Counted from the first letter of the stretch, positions 8,296 to 17,971 are shown. The stretch: 64,000 nt of DNA from Flavobacterium ovatum (GCF_040703125.1 NZ_CP160035.1:1736001-1800000), one strand, 5' to 3'. A program made the numbers and translations. The notes: generated by a model from the sequence alone, not told the origin.

Positions 8296-9273
8296 TTAAT
8301 CAAGCGACTGATTCTCTTGATTTGCAATCTTCGATATTGCCACATATTCCACTGCTGAAATATTGCCGTAATAAAAATTCAAGGGATTCACGACTTTACT
8401 ATCCTTATGCACTTCATAATGTAGGTGTGGTGCTTCTGATCGTCCCGTACTACCTACAAAACCTATTACATCTCCTCTTTTAATCCGTTGTCCAGGACGG
8501 CAGTTGTATTTACTCATGTGCGCATACAATGTCTCGTATCCATAACCGTGCCTAATCACCACATGGTTTCCATAACCTGAAGCATTCGCATCTGCTTGAG
8601 CTACCACGCCATCCCCTGTGGCGTAAATTGGAGTCCCTGTTTGAGCAGTGAAGTCCATGCCTTCATGCATTTTTCGCGCTTTGGTAAAAGGGTCGGTACG
8701 GTATCCAAAACCTGATGCCATTCTTTTTAAATTCTCATTTCGTACTGGCTGAATGGCAGGAATGGCTGACAAGAGTTTGTTTTTTTCTTTTGCTAATTTC
8801 AAAATCGCATCTAAGGATTTGGATTGAATCACTAATTCGTTAGATAAAATATCTACCTTTTTTGTAGTGTTCAAGACCAGTTTTGTATTGTCATAGCCTT
8901 GCAATTCCGCATAACGATTTGGGTCACTAAAACCAGATTTACGTTCTTCGGTGGGAATAGGGGAAATATTGAAATAAGTGCGGTACAAATTATTGTCTCG
9001 GTCTTCAATTGTTGAAGTTACAATTGTGAGTTCCTCAATGCGTTTATTCAAAACTTCGTAATTAAGTTTTAAATTTTCAATTTGACGCATCAAGAGTCGG
9101 TCTTTTGGAGTGTCAAAATAAGGCGTATTTAATAAAGCCACAAAACACAAAAAACCAAACAAGGAGGAAGCAACTAAAAATAACACCAAATACGCAAATT
9201 TGTGTCTTTTTTTAGTTTTAATCTTCCGATAAGCTAGATTTTCAGAATCGTAATAATATTTTACTTTCGCCAT
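8296..9273 (-). CDS. M23 (LytM) family peptidase, membrane anchored
   Basis: 325 residues. The N-terminus is basic and cytoplasmic, with one TM at ~27-49 (YLVLFLVASSLFGFLCFVAL). A periplasmic coiled coil follows (~60-95, LLMRQIENLKLNYEVLNKRI), then a LytM domain at ~185-305. The zinc ligands are present: H and D in HEGMDF and the HLH pair in APHLHYEVH; YAHM is also seen. It is therefore probably an active cell-wall endopeptidase (D,D- or L,D-cleavage of peptidoglycan cross-links). It is divergent from alaS, with a family A repeat between them. Confidence 0.93.
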   Translation of the reverse strand: MAKVKYYYDSENLAYRKIKTKKRHKFAYLVLFLVASSLFGFLCFVALLNTPYFDTPKDRLLMRQIENLKLNYEVLNKRIEELTIVTSTIEDRDNNLYRTYFNISPIPTEERKSGFSDPNRYAELQGYDNTKLVLNTTKKVDILSNELVIQSKSLDAILKLAKEKNKLLSAIPAIQPVRNENLKRMASGFGYRTDPFTKARKMHEGMDFTAQTGTPIYATGDGVVAQADANASGYGNHVVIRHGYGYETLYAHMSKYNCRPGQRIKRGDVIGFVGSTGRSEAPHLHYEVHKDSKVVNPLNFYYGNISAVEYVAISKIANQENQSLD

Positions 9274-9287
9274 ATTTTAAAATACCC

Positions 9288-9295
9288 TATTTTTG
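9288..9295 (+). promoter_or_regulatory. Candidate -7 element toward alaS
   Basis: TATTTTTG fits TAnnTTTG on the plus strand. It lies about 340 bp upstream of alaS, with the family A repeat 9376-9530 in between, so any alaS transcript from here would carry the repeat in its leader. Confidence 0.4.
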
Positions 9296-9375
9296 CACGT
9301 CCAAAAAGGTTAGTCGAACAAATTTAATAAATGTTTCATTCGTAACACTGCTTTTTTTGGAATAAAAAATAATTA

Positions 9376-9530
9376 GGGCCTTATCCAGCTGTTCGTTGCA
9401 AGTTCTCGATAGGTACTCTTTTTTTCTATAGAATCCACAGGAGCTTCTCCCGACGCTTCGGGACAAGCTCTGCCGCTTCAAGAAAAAAATAGAGTCCCCA
9501 TTCTCGAAGCTTTCCACTACCATCTGGGGC
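9376..9530. repeat. Intergenic repeat, family A, copy 1
   Basis: This block begins GGGCC...AGCTGTTCGTTGCAAGTTCTC and ends TTTCCACTACCATCTGGGGC. The start closely matches the block at 46842-46982 (GGGCTATTCGTTGCAAGTCC, then TTTTCACTGCTATCCCTCAC). Its centre carries nested inverted repeats (ACTCTTTTTTT with AAAAAAATAGAGT, and TCCCGACGCTTCGGGA at 9448). It is non-coding. It occupies most of the 363-bp gap between the M23 gene and alaS. Confidence 0.6.
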
Positions 9531-9636
9531 ATGAAAAAATAGATGATATGGTTATTCGCTTATTTGGTTATTTGTATTTTATACTAAACGATTAACCACA
9601 TAAACGATTATCCGATTAACAGAATAAAAAATAAAA

Positions 9637-12273
9637 ATGAAATCACAAGACATTCGCAAAGCATATTTACAATTCTTTGAAAGCAAAGGGCACTTAATTG
9701 TTCCTTCAGCACCTATAGTTCTAAAAGACGACCCAACCTTGATGTTCAACAACTCAGGAATGGCGCAGTTTAAAGAATACTTCTTAGGAAATGCCACTCC
9801 AAAGAGTAATCGTATTACTGATACGCAAAAGTGTCTTCGTGTTTCAGGAAAACACAATGACTTAGAGGATGTAGGTTTTGATACCTACCATCATACCATG
9901 TTCGAAATGTTAGGAAACTGGTCTTTTGGTGATTATTTCAAAAAAGAAGCTTTGCCTTGGGCTTGGGAATTCTTGACAGAGGTGTTGAAATTAGAAAAAG
10001 ACCGTTTGTATGTTTCTATTTTTGAAGGTAACGAAGCAGAGAACGTCCCTTTTGACCAAGATGCATTTGATATTTGGAAACAATTTGTTCCCGAAGATCG
10101 AATTATCCTTGGAAATAAAAAAGACAATTTCTGGGAAATGGGAGATCAAGGTCCTTGTGGTCCTTGTTCTGAAATCCACGTTGATTTGCGTACGGATGAA
10201 GAAAGAGCTGCTGTTTCAGGACGTAGCCTTGTCAATGCTGATCATCCACAAGTAGTAGAGATTTGGAACAATGTATTTATGGAATTCAACCGTAAAGCGG
10301 ATGGTTCCTTAGAAAAATTACCAGCACAACATGTAGATACAGGAATGGGATTTGAGCGTTTATGTATGTCGATGCAAGGTGTCACTTCTAACTATGATAC
10401 CGATGTATTTACACCGCTTATTGCTAAAGTAGAAGGAATTACAGGATTAAAATACACTTCAAACGAAATCAAAAACGTTTCTGAAGAGCAGAATAAAACC
10501 AATATCGCTATTCGTGTAATAGTGGATCACGTGCGTGCCGTAGCCTTCGCTATTGCCGACGGACAATTGCCGTCAAACACAGGGGCAGGATATGTTATTC
10601 GTAGAATTTTGCGTCGTGCCATTCGTTACGGATTTACATTCTTGGATACCAAAGAGCCTTTTATCTTTGAGTTAGTTGCTGTTTTGGCAGACCAAATGGG
10701 AGAATTTTTTCCGGAAATCAAAAAACAACAATCTTTGGTTACCAATGTAATTCGTGAGGAAGAAGCTTCTTTCTTGAGAACACTTGACCAAGGATTGCAA
10801 TTGCTAGACAAAGTAATTTTGGAAACGAAAGGAAAAGAAGTAGCAGGAAAAAAAGCATTCGAATTATACGATACTTTCGGTTTTCCCATTGATTTAACTG
10901 CTTTGATTCTTAGAGAAAGAGGATTTAGTTTGGACGAAGCTGGTTTTGATAAAGCCATGCAAGAACAAAAATCACGTTCTCGCGCTGCCTCTGAAGTTTC
11001 TACTGATGACTGGAAAATTCTAGTCGAAGGAAATACAGAATCTTTTGTTGGTTATGATCAAGTAGAAAACGAAGTAAAAATCACTCGTATTCGAAAAGTA
11101 GATTCTAAAAAAGATGGTGTTTTGTACCAAATCGTTCTAGATGCAACACCTTTCTACCCAGAAGGAGGAGGTCAAGTGGGCGATAAAGGAACATTGATTT
11201 CGGCAAACGAGACAATTGAAATCATCGATACCAAAAAAGAAAATAACTTAATTTTGCATTTTGCAAAGCAATTACCAGAAAACGTAAATGCCAGCTTTGT
11301 TGCCAAAGTAAACACTGATTTAAGAGTGTTGTCTTCCAAAAATCACTCGGCGACACACTTAATGCACGAAGCTTTGCGTGCTATCTTAGGAACGCATGTG
11401 GAACAAAAAGGATCTTTGGTAAACCCAAACAACTTGCGTTTTGACTTCTCTCACTTTTCAAAAGTAACAGATGAAGAATTGCAACAAGTAGAGGATTTTG
11501 TAAATACAAGAATCCAAGAGCAATTACCATTGATCGAAAGAAGAAATATTCCAATTCAACAAGCGTTGGATGAAGGTGCAATGGCTTTGTTTGGAGAAAA
11601 ATATGGGGATAATGTACGTGCGATAAAATTTGGAAATAGTATGGAATTGTGCGGTGGAATCCACGTGAGCAATACTGCTGAAATTTGGCATTTCAAAATA
11701 GTTTCTGAAGGAGCTGTTGCGGCAGGAATCCGTCGTATTGAAGCCATTACTAGTGATGCAGTGAAAAAACACTATGCATCCCAAGAAAGTTTGTTGAGCG
11801 AAATTAAATCAACTTTAAAGAACCCTCAAGATACTATTAAGGCAGTTGTAGCGCTTCAAGACGAGAATGCTAAGCTGAAAAAACAATTGGAAGCCCTGTT
11901 GAAAGACAAAGCCAAAAATATGAAAACCGAATTGGCACTAGAGATACAAGAAATCAACGGTATTCGATTTCTAGCAAAACAAGTTGATTTGAATTCAGAA
12001 GGAGCAAAAGATTTGGCGTATGAATTAGGAACATTAGGAACGAACGTATTTTTAGTTTTGGCTACAGCCGAAGAAGGAAAACCAATGCTGACGTGCTATA
12101 TTTCGAAAGAATTGGTTGCCGAAAAAGGATTAAACGCAGGACAAGTAGTTCGTGAATTGGGTAAATTCATCCAAGGTGGAGGTGGAGGACAACCGTTCTT
12201 TGCTACTGCAGGGGGTAAAAATCCAGCGGGTATCCAAGAAGCATTGATTAAAGCAATTGATTTTGTGAAATAG
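9637..12273 (+). CDS. alaS: Alanyl-tRNA synthetase
   Basis: 878 residues, full length. The class II catalytic core is N-terminal ([47 protein letters not shown]). The editing domain has [11 protein letters not shown] and the CGGIHVSNT zinc/editing motif. The C-terminal C-Ala domain ends in the Gly-rich [14 protein letters not shown] segment. It charges tRNA-Ala and removes mischarged Ser and Gly. The start [14 protein letters not shown] fits the family. It is monocistronic, with a hairpin terminator at 12285. Confidence 0.99.
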   Translation: MKSQDIRKAYLQFFESKGHLIVPSAPIVLKDDPTLMFNNSGMAQFKEYFLGNATPKSNRITDTQKCLRVSGKHNDLEDVGFDTYHHTMFEMLGNWSFGDYFKKEALPWAWEFLTEVLKLEKDRLYVSIFEGNEAENVPFDQDAFDIWKQFVPEDRIILGNKKDNFWEMGDQGPCGPCSEIHVDLRTDEERAAVSGRSLVNADHPQVVEIWNNVFMEFNRKADGSLEKLPAQHVDTGMGFERLCMSMQGVTSNYDTDVFTPLIAKVEGITGLKYTSNEIKNVSEEQNKTNIAIRVIVDHVRAVAFAIADGQLPSNTGAGYVIRRILRRAIRYGFTFLDTKEPFIFELVAVLADQMGEFFPEIKKQQSLVTNVIREEEASFLRTLDQGLQLLDKVILETKGKEVAGKKAFELYDTFGFPIDLTALILRERGFSLDEAGFDKAMQEQKSRSRAASEVSTDDWKILVEGNTESFVGYDQVENEVKITRIRKVDSKKDGVLYQIVLDATPFYPEGGGQVGDKGTLISANETIEIIDTKKENNLILHFAKQLPENVNASFVAKVNTDLRVLSSKNHSATHLMHEALRAILGTHVEQKGSLVNPNNLRFDFSHFSKVTDEELQQVEDFVNTRIQEQLPLIERRNIPIQQALDEGAMALFGEKYGDNVRAIKFGNSMELCGGIHVSNTAEIWHFKIVSEGAVAAGIRRIEAITSDAVKKHYASQESLLSEIKSTLKNPQDTIKAVVALQDENAKLKKQLEALLKDKAKNMKTELALEIQEINGIRFLAKQVDLNSEGAKDLAYELGTLGTNVFLVLATAEEGKPMLTCYISKELVAEKGLNAGQVVRELGKFIQGGGGGQPFFATAGGKNPAGIQEALIKAIDFVK

Positions 12274-12284
12274 AAGAAAAAAAT

Positions 12285-12329
12285 AAAAGCCAAAGCTATA
12301 GTTTTTTTATATCTTTGGCTTTTGTTTTT
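12285..12329 (+). terminator. Terminator after alaS
   Basis: AAAAGCCAAAG (12285-12295) pairs with CTTTGGCTTTT (12313-12323), followed by a T-rich stretch. Confidence 0.8.
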
Positions 12330-12382
12330 ATAAGGTAATTATAAGGTTGCCAAATTCATAGCTTAAATTTTAATATCAGTTG

Positions 12383-13162
12383 ATGCCAAAAAGAATATAT
12401 ATATATTGGTTCTTATCAGTTGCTTCTTTGCTTCTTTTTTCTTGTACTAATGGTCAAGATGATGAAGTAAAGTATTTAAAAAATGTTGTAGAAACTACTG
12501 AAGGGGGAAACGTTAAAACGTCTACTTTTTTATACAGTGGATCGCAACTATTAAGTATTGAAGATGATTTTACTATAAAGAAATTCACTTATACATCTGC
12601 TTTTATCACAGAAATAGTAACAACAAATAAATCTAATAGTGTAAAAGCAACAGTGAGTTATACCTATGATGATGGAAATTTAAAGACGGTGAAATCAATA
12701 GGGGATTATGTAATTAGATACACCCACAATACAGATGGAACTGTTTCATATGAGAAATTTGATATCAGTATTTTGAATCTAGAAATTAAAATTCATCATG
12801 GGGTTTTGTATTTTAAAGAGGGTAATATGATTAGAGAAGAACGTATTTTAGATGATGTTGCTCCAAGTATTATTTCTAAATACAATGTGAATTATGATTA
12901 TGATTTTAATAAAAACCCACTTCATTATATACTCGGATATGAAAAATTATTAGATCAAGAAGGAGTTATTTCGACCAATAATTATATAATAAGTACGGTA
13001 GAGACTACAATTGAAAAAGACAATCAAATTATTTCTTCAGCGAGTTTTTATAAAAACACTTTTAAATATGATGCAGGAAATTATCCTGTTGAGAAAACAT
13101 CTTTGGTAAGTATTCCTCATAAAGGTATTTCATATAATTTGAAAACCACTTATTATTACTAA
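12383..13162 (+). CDS. Hypothetical lipoprotein
   Basis: 259 residues from the ATG at 12383; a TTG one codon earlier is less likely. The signal peptide ends in a lipobox (SLLLFSC, Cys about residue 21), so a lipid-anchored envelope protein is expected. The body is rich in beta strands with repeated Thr/Tyr patterns (VSYTYDDGNLKTVKSIGDYV, YTHNTDGTVSYEKF). These recall the YD/RHS-like or DUF4595-type strand repeats of Bacteroidetes lipoproteins. The GSCFA gene starts 7 bp downstream, so they are likely cotranscribed. Function unknown. Confidence 0.8.
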   Translation: MPKRIYIYWFLSVASLLLFSCTNGQDDEVKYLKNVVETTEGGNVKTSTFLYSGSQLLSIEDDFTIKKFTYTSAFITEIVTTNKSNSVKATVSYTYDDGNLKTVKSIGDYVIRYTHNTDGTVSYEKFDISILNLEIKIHHGVLYFKEGNMIREERILDDVAPSIISKYNVNYDYDFNKNPLHYILGYEKLLDQEGVISTNNYIISTVETTIEKDNQIISSASFYKNTFKYDAGNYPVEKTSLVSIPHKGISYNLKTTYYY

Positions 13163-13169
13163 ATTACAG

Positions 13170-14117
13170 ATGGATTTTAGACTGAGAATACCGATTCAAA
13201 AAAGTAATTATCCAATAGACTATAATTCGGAAATTGTGTCGTTGGGTTCTTGTTTTGCAGTAAATATTGCCAATAAATTAGATTATTATAAGTTTCAGAA
13301 TTATTGTAATCCATTCGGAATTGTTTTTAATCCTATTTCTATAGAAAAGTTGGTCGAAAGAGCAGTGAAAAAAATATTTTTTACTGAAAAAGATGTTTTT
13401 TTTCATAACGATTTATGGCATTGTTTTGAAGTGCATTCGGAACTTTCGAATCCTGATAAGGAAACATTTTTAAGTTTGTTAAATCAGTTAGTTGATGCAA
13501 CAAATCAACAATTAACCCAAGCAACACATTTCCAAATCACCTACGGAACCTCATGGGTATATCGCAACAATGAATCCAACCAAATAGTTGCTAATTGTCA
13601 TAAAGTACCGCAAAAGCAATTTTTGAAAGAAATACTTTCAACAGCTGCAATTCAATTGGCAATCGATAATACGGTTTGTTTGATTCAGTCTATCAATCCA
13701 CAAGCAAAATTTACTTTTACCGTTTCGCCAGTTCGTCACATTAAAGATGGTTATATAGAGAATACCTTGAGTAAAGCACATTTGATAACTGCGATACATA
13801 GTTTTATTCAGAATGACGCTTTATGCACGTATTTCCCATCGTACGAAATTATGATGGATGAATTACGTGATTATCGATTTTATGAGTCGGATATGTTGCA
13901 TCCTAGTACTCTAGCGATTGATTATATTTGGCAGCTCTTCAAAGAAACGACAATATCTCAAGTTGCTTTTGATGTCATGGATACAGTCGATACGATTCAG
14001 AAGAGCTTAGCTCATAGACCTTTTAATCCAAATTCAGAAAGCCATATAAGGTTTACTGTCAAATTGCAAAATAAAATCAATAATTTAGCAGTCAAATATC
14101 CTCAAATTCAATTTTAA
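13170..14117 (+). CDS. GSCFA domain protein
   Basis: 315 residues with the name-giving motif LGSCFAVNIANKL at ~26-38. Also present are NPFGIVFNPISI, ITYGTSWVY and FTVSPVRHIKDGYIENTLSK, followed by SDMLHPS near residue 247. This pattern (GSC block, SPVRH, D..H block) resembles SGNH-type hydrolases, so an esterase-like activity is plausible but unproven. There is no signal peptide. The TAA overlaps the next ATG by one base, implying an operon with the DUF4230 gene and the upstream lipoprotein gene. Confidence 0.88.
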   Translation: MDFRLRIPIQKSNYPIDYNSEIVSLGSCFAVNIANKLDYYKFQNYCNPFGIVFNPISIEKLVERAVKKIFFTEKDVFFHNDLWHCFEVHSELSNPDKETFLSLLNQLVDATNQQLTQATHFQITYGTSWVYRNNESNQIVANCHKVPQKQFLKEILSTAAIQLAIDNTVCLIQSINPQAKFTFTVSPVRHIKDGYIENTLSKAHLITAIHSFIQNDALCTYFPSYEIMMDELRDYRFYESDMLHPSTLAIDYIWQLFKETTISQVAFDVMDTVDTIQKSLAHRPFNPNSESHIRFTVKLQNKINNLAVKYPQIQF

Positions 14118-14773
14118 TGATGCCTGCAGAAAAAAATAAACTCTCGTTTTTTACCGAAGTTAGAAAATGGACTGTGATGCTTTTAGTAGCTTTGGTGCTT
14201 TTTTTTGGCTACCAATATTTCACCAAAAAAGACGATACTTCAACAGTTGAGTACGACACTGCGCTAATCCAACAACAAATCAAAAACGTGGGTAAATTGG
14301 TTGTTACCGAAGGTCATTTTGCTGAGGTATTGACGTATAAAGACAATAAAAAATATTTAGGAAATTTGATCGCTTTTGAGAAGAAAGCTTTAGTGATTGT
14401 CAATGCTGATGTAACTGTAGCTTTTGATTTGAGTTTGGTCAAATACGATATAGATTCCATTAATAAAATCGTCAATATTGTAAGTATTCCCAAGGAAGAA
14501 ATCAAAATTAGTATTGATATGAAATATTACGATACGGAATCCAGCCGATTCAATGAATTTTCAGGTGATGACTACAATAAAATTGCGAAAATTGCGAAAG
14601 CTAATATTGCCAAGAAAATAGAGAAATCACCCTTAAAGAAAAATGCGAATAATCGTTTTGTATCCGAATTGTCTAAGTTGCTAATTGTAACCCAAACCAT
14701 GGGCTGGAAATTGCAGTACAATGGAGACCCCATGGAACAAGAATCTGATTTGAATCAAAAGATTAAAGGATAA
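14117..14773 (+). CDS. DUF4230 family membrane-anchored protein
   Basis: 218 residues. A single TM at ~16-35 (WTVMLLVALVLFFGYQYF) precedes the soluble DUF4230 domain (ALIQQQIKNVGKLVVTEGHF, KALVIVNADVTVAFDLSLVK, ISIDMKYYDTESSRFNEF). It probably faces the periplasm. The first two codons are both ATG; either could start, and the first overlaps the GSCFA stop. No catalytic motif is evident, so its molecular role is unknown. Confidence 0.85.
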   Translation: MMPAEKNKLSFFTEVRKWTVMLLVALVLFFGYQYFTKKDDTSTVEYDTALIQQQIKNVGKLVVTEGHFAEVLTYKDNKKYLGNLIAFEKKALVIVNADVTVAFDLSLVKYDIDSINKIVNIVSIPKEEIKISIDMKYYDTESSRFNEFSGDDYNKIAKIAKANIAKKIEKSPLKKNANNRFVSELSKLLIVTQTMGWKLQYNGDPMEQESDLNQKIKG

Positions 14774-14830
14774 TCTTATTCAATTTTACTACTTTTTCTA
14801 AATCTTCCATTTTGAAGTTGTTTTTAGAAA

Positions 14831-15217
14831 TTAATTACGACTTCCTTCATTCCTAAAATACTCAATTTTATAATGAAACATATCAGCCATATTTTTGGCT
14901 CGATATTTAGCTTCATCAGCAATTGGACCGGCAAAAAGTGTATCAACGGTTACGATAAAAATTTCCATCCAACGATCAAAATGTTCTTTCTCAACGGGCA
15001 AATGTTTGTGAGGAGGGAAAGGGCTGCCAGAATAAGAGTGAACTTCCAATAATATAGTTTGCCAAAAACGGTACATTTTTTCCAAATGGTCTGGCCAACG
15101 ATTCATTATTTTCTCATTAAAAATAGGACCAATGAATTCGTCTTCTTGAACTTTAGAGTAAAAAGTATTGACTAATAATTTGATGTCTTCTATATCGGTA
15201 ATGTCTGTTAAAGGCAT
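14831..15217 (-). CDS. Group III truncated hemoglobin
   Basis: 128 residues from the ATG at 15217. An upstream TTG at 15241 is unlikely because it lies inside the candidate promoter. Features of group III truncated globins are visible: NTFYSKVQEDEFIGPIF, DHLEKMYRFWQTILL, and PFPPHKHLPVEKEHFDRWME, which holds the likely proximal heme His (HF). It likely binds heme and handles oxygen or NO in the cytoplasm. It is monocistronic, with a -7 element at 15239-15246. Confidence 0.92.
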   Translation of the reverse strand: MPLTDITDIEDIKLLVNTFYSKVQEDEFIGPIFNEKIMNRWPDHLEKMYRFWQTILLEVHSYSGSPFPPHKHLPVEKEHFDRWMEIFIVTVDTLFAGPIADEAKYRAKNMADMFHYKIEYFRNEGSRN

Positions 15218-15238
15218 GAGTTTGTATTTATTATTTTG

Positions 15239-15246
15239 CAAAAGTA
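15239..15246 (-). promoter_or_regulatory. Promoter for truncated hemoglobin gene
   Basis: Read on the minus strand, TACTTTTG matches TAnnTTTG, and a TTTG lies 21 bp further upstream, giving TTTG-N21-TAnnTTTG. The ATG follows 21 nt downstream at 15217. This excludes the TTG at 15241 as the start. Confidence 0.7.
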
Positions 15247-15385
15247 ATTATTATTTTGTCATCGGCACAAATTTGTGGAATTAGACTTTTAGAGTCTTTA
15301 AATTTGTGGCAATTTGTGTAATTTATGTCAAATTTTTTTTAATTGAGATCCTTTTTTCCATTGTCCAAAATCTTAGCAATCAATA

Positions 15386-16630
15386 TTACCCAATCAACTG
15401 TGTGTATAATTCTGGTAATTCGTTGAGGTATTTGTACGCAAAACCTTTGGCGGTCATGTTGGATTTTACGGCCTCTATATCATTTCTGTTTTTTAATTCC
15501 AAACCAACTACCACCGAACCGACTTCACGATTGGTTTTCTTGTTGTATTGAAAATAGGTAATATCATCATTTGGTCCCAAAATATCATTCACAAATTCCT
15601 TTAAAGCACCAGGGCGTTGCGGAAACTGAATCAAGAAATAATGCATCAATCCTTCATACAATAAAGAACGTTCTTTTATTTCGGCAGTCCGTTCAATATC
15701 ATTATTACTACCGCTCACTACGCAAACCACGGTTTTACCTTTAATTTCTTTTTTATAAAAATCAAGAGCCGCAATAGTCAAAGCTCCAGCAGGTTCCACC
15801 ACCATAGCTTCTTCATTATACAATCGTAAAATCGTAGTACACACTTTTCCTTCAGGTACAAGGACGATGTCGCTTAGATTCTTTTGACAAATTTCAAAAG
15901 TGTGATGTCCTACTTGTTTTACTGCGGCGCCATCAACAAATTTGTCAATAGTTTGCAATACGATATTTTGTCCTGCTTTAATCGAGTTTTTCATTGCAGG
16001 TGCGCCCAACGGTTCTACTCCTATGATATGCGTTTGCGGACTCAACTGCTTAAAAACAGTAGAAACCCCAGCCGACAATCCGCCACCACCAATAGGTACA
16101 AATAAATAGTCAATTGGTAAGGAACAGCTGTCTAGTATTTCTAAACCGACTGTACCTTGACCAGCAATCACTTTAAGATCATCAAAAGGGTGAACAAATA
16201 CTTTATCGTTTTTTGTAGCATCTTCTATGGCAGCGGCAAAAGCATCGTCAAAAGTATCTCCTATCAATACAATTTCGACAAATGACTTCCCAAACAACTG
16301 GACTTGTTTGATTTTTTGTTTCGGTGTTGTAATCGGCATATAGATTTTGCCTTTTATTTGCAGTAAGTGGCAGGAGTAAGCCACGCCTTGAGCATGATTT
16401 CCGGCACTGGCACAAACAATTTCTTTGGATTTATCAGTTTCAGGAAGACTGCTTATTTTGTTATAAGCGCCTCTAATTTTATAGGAACGTACAATTTGTA
16501 AATCTTCTCTTTTTAATAAAATGGTAGCGCCAAATTCGGCTGATAAATTCAAATTATGTGTCAATGGAGTAGTAGGAACTACATTTTCTAATTGTAGTTT
16601 GGCAGCTTGTATGTCTTTGAATAAATCCAT
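15386..16630 (-). CDS. ilvA: Threonine ammonia-lyase (biosynthetic)
   Basis: 414 residues. The PLP-dependent fold-type II core is at ~15-320, with the Schiff-base lysine in VRSYKIRGAYNKI, the ASAGNHAQGVA loop and the phosphate-binding GGGGLSAG. A C-terminal ACT-like regulatory domain (~330-414, FPQRPGALKEFVNDILG, REVGSVVVGLEL) is typical of the biosynthetic form and allows feedback by isoleucine. It converts threonine to 2-oxobutanoate for isoleucine synthesis. No other ilv gene is adjacent. A terminator (16651-16677) separates it from the upstream gene. Confidence 0.96.
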   Translation of the reverse strand: MDLFKDIQAAKLQLENVVPTTPLTHNLNLSAEFGATILLKREDLQIVRSYKIRGAYNKISSLPETDKSKEIVCASAGNHAQGVAYSCHLLQIKGKIYMPITTPKQKIKQVQLFGKSFVEIVLIGDTFDDAFAAAIEDATKNDKVFVHPFDDLKVIAGQGTVGLEILDSCSLPIDYLFVPIGGGGLSAGVSTVFKQLSPQTHIIGVEPLGAPAMKNSIKAGQNIVLQTIDKFVDGAAVKQVGHHTFEICQKNLSDIVLVPEGKVCTTILRLYNEEAMVVEPAGALTIAALDFYKKEIKGKTVVCVVSGSNNDIERTAEIKERSLLYEGLMHYFLIQFPQRPGALKEFVNDILGPNDDITYFQYNKKTNREVGSVVVGLELKNRNDIEAVKSNMTAKGFAYKYLNELPELYTQLIG

Positions 16631-16650
16631 TTGTATTTATTTTTGAGTAT

Positions 16651-16677
16651 AAAAAAACCTCTCAAGTAGAGAGGTTT
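16651..16677 (-). terminator. Terminator between DUF4136 gene and ilvA
   Basis: CCTCTC (16658-16663), loop AAGTA, GAGAGG (16669-16674). On the minus strand a 7-T run follows. It ends transcription of the DUF4136 gene just before ilvA. Confidence 0.85.
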
Positions 16678-16741
16678 AGGTTATTAAGTTTCTCATTTAT
16701 AGTAAAAATAACGATAAATCAGGAATTAGTGTCTTGTAGTG

Positions 16742-17281
16742 TTATTTTTTTGTTTCAGAAGGTGGAAATTGTTCCAGAATTTTAGAGACAAAGGCATTAA
16801 TTTGTTCTTCTTTTTTGGCTCGGTTTTCAGTTAGAACGCCAACACCTTCACCTTCCCAAACCAATTCTTTTTTCTTGGCATCAATCAAGTCGATGTATAA
16901 AGTTCCTTCTGTATTAGAACTTACAAAAGTATTTCCTCCCATAAAAAAGGGATTCCATCCCCATCCCCAACCGTAACCCCATCCAGCGTTGAATTGGTTT
17001 ACGTTCAATTGTTCTCTTTCTTTAGTGAAAATATTGACAAGCATGTCTGGGTTTTCGCTTTTAGTAAAACCTTTTCGAGTCAATTCGGCATCAATAGCTC
17101 GCAGAATTCGTCTTTTATCCAATTCTGATATTTGTGCTTTATCTACTCCGTTTTTATGAAAGGCATAGGTTTTATATTGGTTAAAGTCTGCTTTTGAATC
17201 ATAATCAGCATTTACATGAATACTACTGCAGGCACTCAATATAAAAACCAATAATAGCGGTAAAAGTTTAAGTGTTTTCAT
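16742..17281 (-). CDS. DUF4136 lipoprotein
   Basis: 179 residues. The signal peptide ends in the lipobox FILSACSS (Cys about residue 18). The DUF4136 domain follows (VNADYDSKADFNQYKTYAF, RILRAIDAELTRKGFTKSEN, TEGTLYIDLIDAKKKELVWE). A Gly/Trp-rich insert (GWGYGWGWGWNPFF, ~99-112) lies in the middle. It is expected on the outer or inner membrane facing the periplasm. Function unknown. It is monocistronic, with a terminator downstream. Confidence 0.9.
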   Translation of the reverse strand: MKTLKLLPLLLVFILSACSSIHVNADYDSKADFNQYKTYAFHKNGVDKAQISELDKRRILRAIDAELTRKGFTKSENPDMLVNIFTKEREQLNVNQFNAGWGYGWGWGWNPFFMGGNTFVSSNTEGTLYIDLIDAKKKELVWEGEGVGVLTENRAKKEEQINAFVSKILEQFPPSETKK

Positions 17282-17389
17282 GATGTAGCATTTTTATAGA
17301 TTAAAATTATTTTTTAATAGATTGGTATTTAGTTGAATAGCTCAAAAATCATGCCGATTCAGCTTGGTTTTAGGGAGAGTTAGTTCTCG

Positions 17390-17572
17390 CTATTTTTTCT
17401 TTTTGATGGTTCCTGTTTTTTTATCAAATCCATAAGGACAATGTCTGCAACCACTTTTACAGCAATAGCCTCTTTTGAGGTGGTGTTTTTCTGTAAAACA
17501 TTTATAACCTTCAGGAGTATAATAAAAATCTTCTCCTTCAATCAATTTATTTTCATTACTTTGGTCAATCAT
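17390..17572 (-). CDS. DUF5522 small Cys-rich protein
   Basis: 60 residues, with ATG at 17572. A Cys cluster is at ~37-45 (YCCKSGCRHCPYG), plus one Cys at ~25, followed by a Lys-rich tail. The pattern suggests a metal or Fe-S/zinc site, and matches the DUF5522 family of Bacteroidetes. A -7 element TAAATTTG at 17610-17617 (minus strand) fits its start. It is divergent from the HEXXH gene at 17633. Molecular role unknown. Confidence 0.85.
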   Translation of the reverse strand: MIDQSNENKLIEGEDFYYTPEGYKCFTEKHHLKRGYCCKSGCRHCPYGFDKKTGTIKKKK

Positions 17573-17609
17573 AGTGGTCTTTTTGTTCTCAATTTAGAGG
17601 TCTTCTTTA

Positions 17610-17617
17610 CAAATTTA
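17610..17617 (-). promoter_or_regulatory. Candidate -7 element for DUF5522 gene
   Basis: On the minus strand it reads TAAATTTG, 37 bp before the ATG at 17572. Confidence 0.5.
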
Positions 17618-17632
17618 TAACTTTTATAATTA

Positions 17633-17971
17633 ATGTTTTTTGTTGTTACAAAATATTTAACGCCAAAGGGTTTTCGGGGAATAACCCTGTATCCGTTTGT
17701 ATTTATAAAATATGCAAAGGATAAATTAAATCCAGTTTTTGTAAACCATGAAAAAATTCACATTCGCCAACAGTTAGAACTTTTGATTTTTCCTTTTTAT
17801 ATCTGGTACCTATTAGAATATCTCATTCGAATCATTCAATATAAAAATTCCTATTTGGCCTATAGAAATATAAGTTTTGAAAGAGAAGCCTACGCCAATG
17901 AAGCCAATCTGAAATATTTGAATCAAAGAAAATCATTCGTTTTTCTAAACTATATGCGATTAAAGAGGTAG
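17633..17971 (+). CDS. Small HEXXH-motif membrane-associated protein
   Basis: 112 residues. A zincin-like HEKIH sits at ~39-43, followed about 40 residues later by an acidic stretch (FEREAYANEA) that could supply the third ligand. In between is a hydrophobic segment (LLIFPFYIWYLLEYLIRII). The layout recalls minimal membrane zinc proteases, but I do not recognise a named family, and it may be a structural relic. It starts at ATG 17633. A family A repeat follows 11 bp after the stop. Confidence 0.65.
   Translation: MFFVVTKYLTPKGFRGITLYPFVFIKYAKDKLNPVFVNHEKIHIRQQLELLIFPFYIWYLLEYLIRIIQYKNSYLAYRNISFEREAYANEANLKYLNQRKSFVFLNYMRLKR

Noticed and set aside
15217..15241. TTG start for the truncated hemoglobin
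   Set aside because: The codon is part of the TAnnTTTG promoter box.
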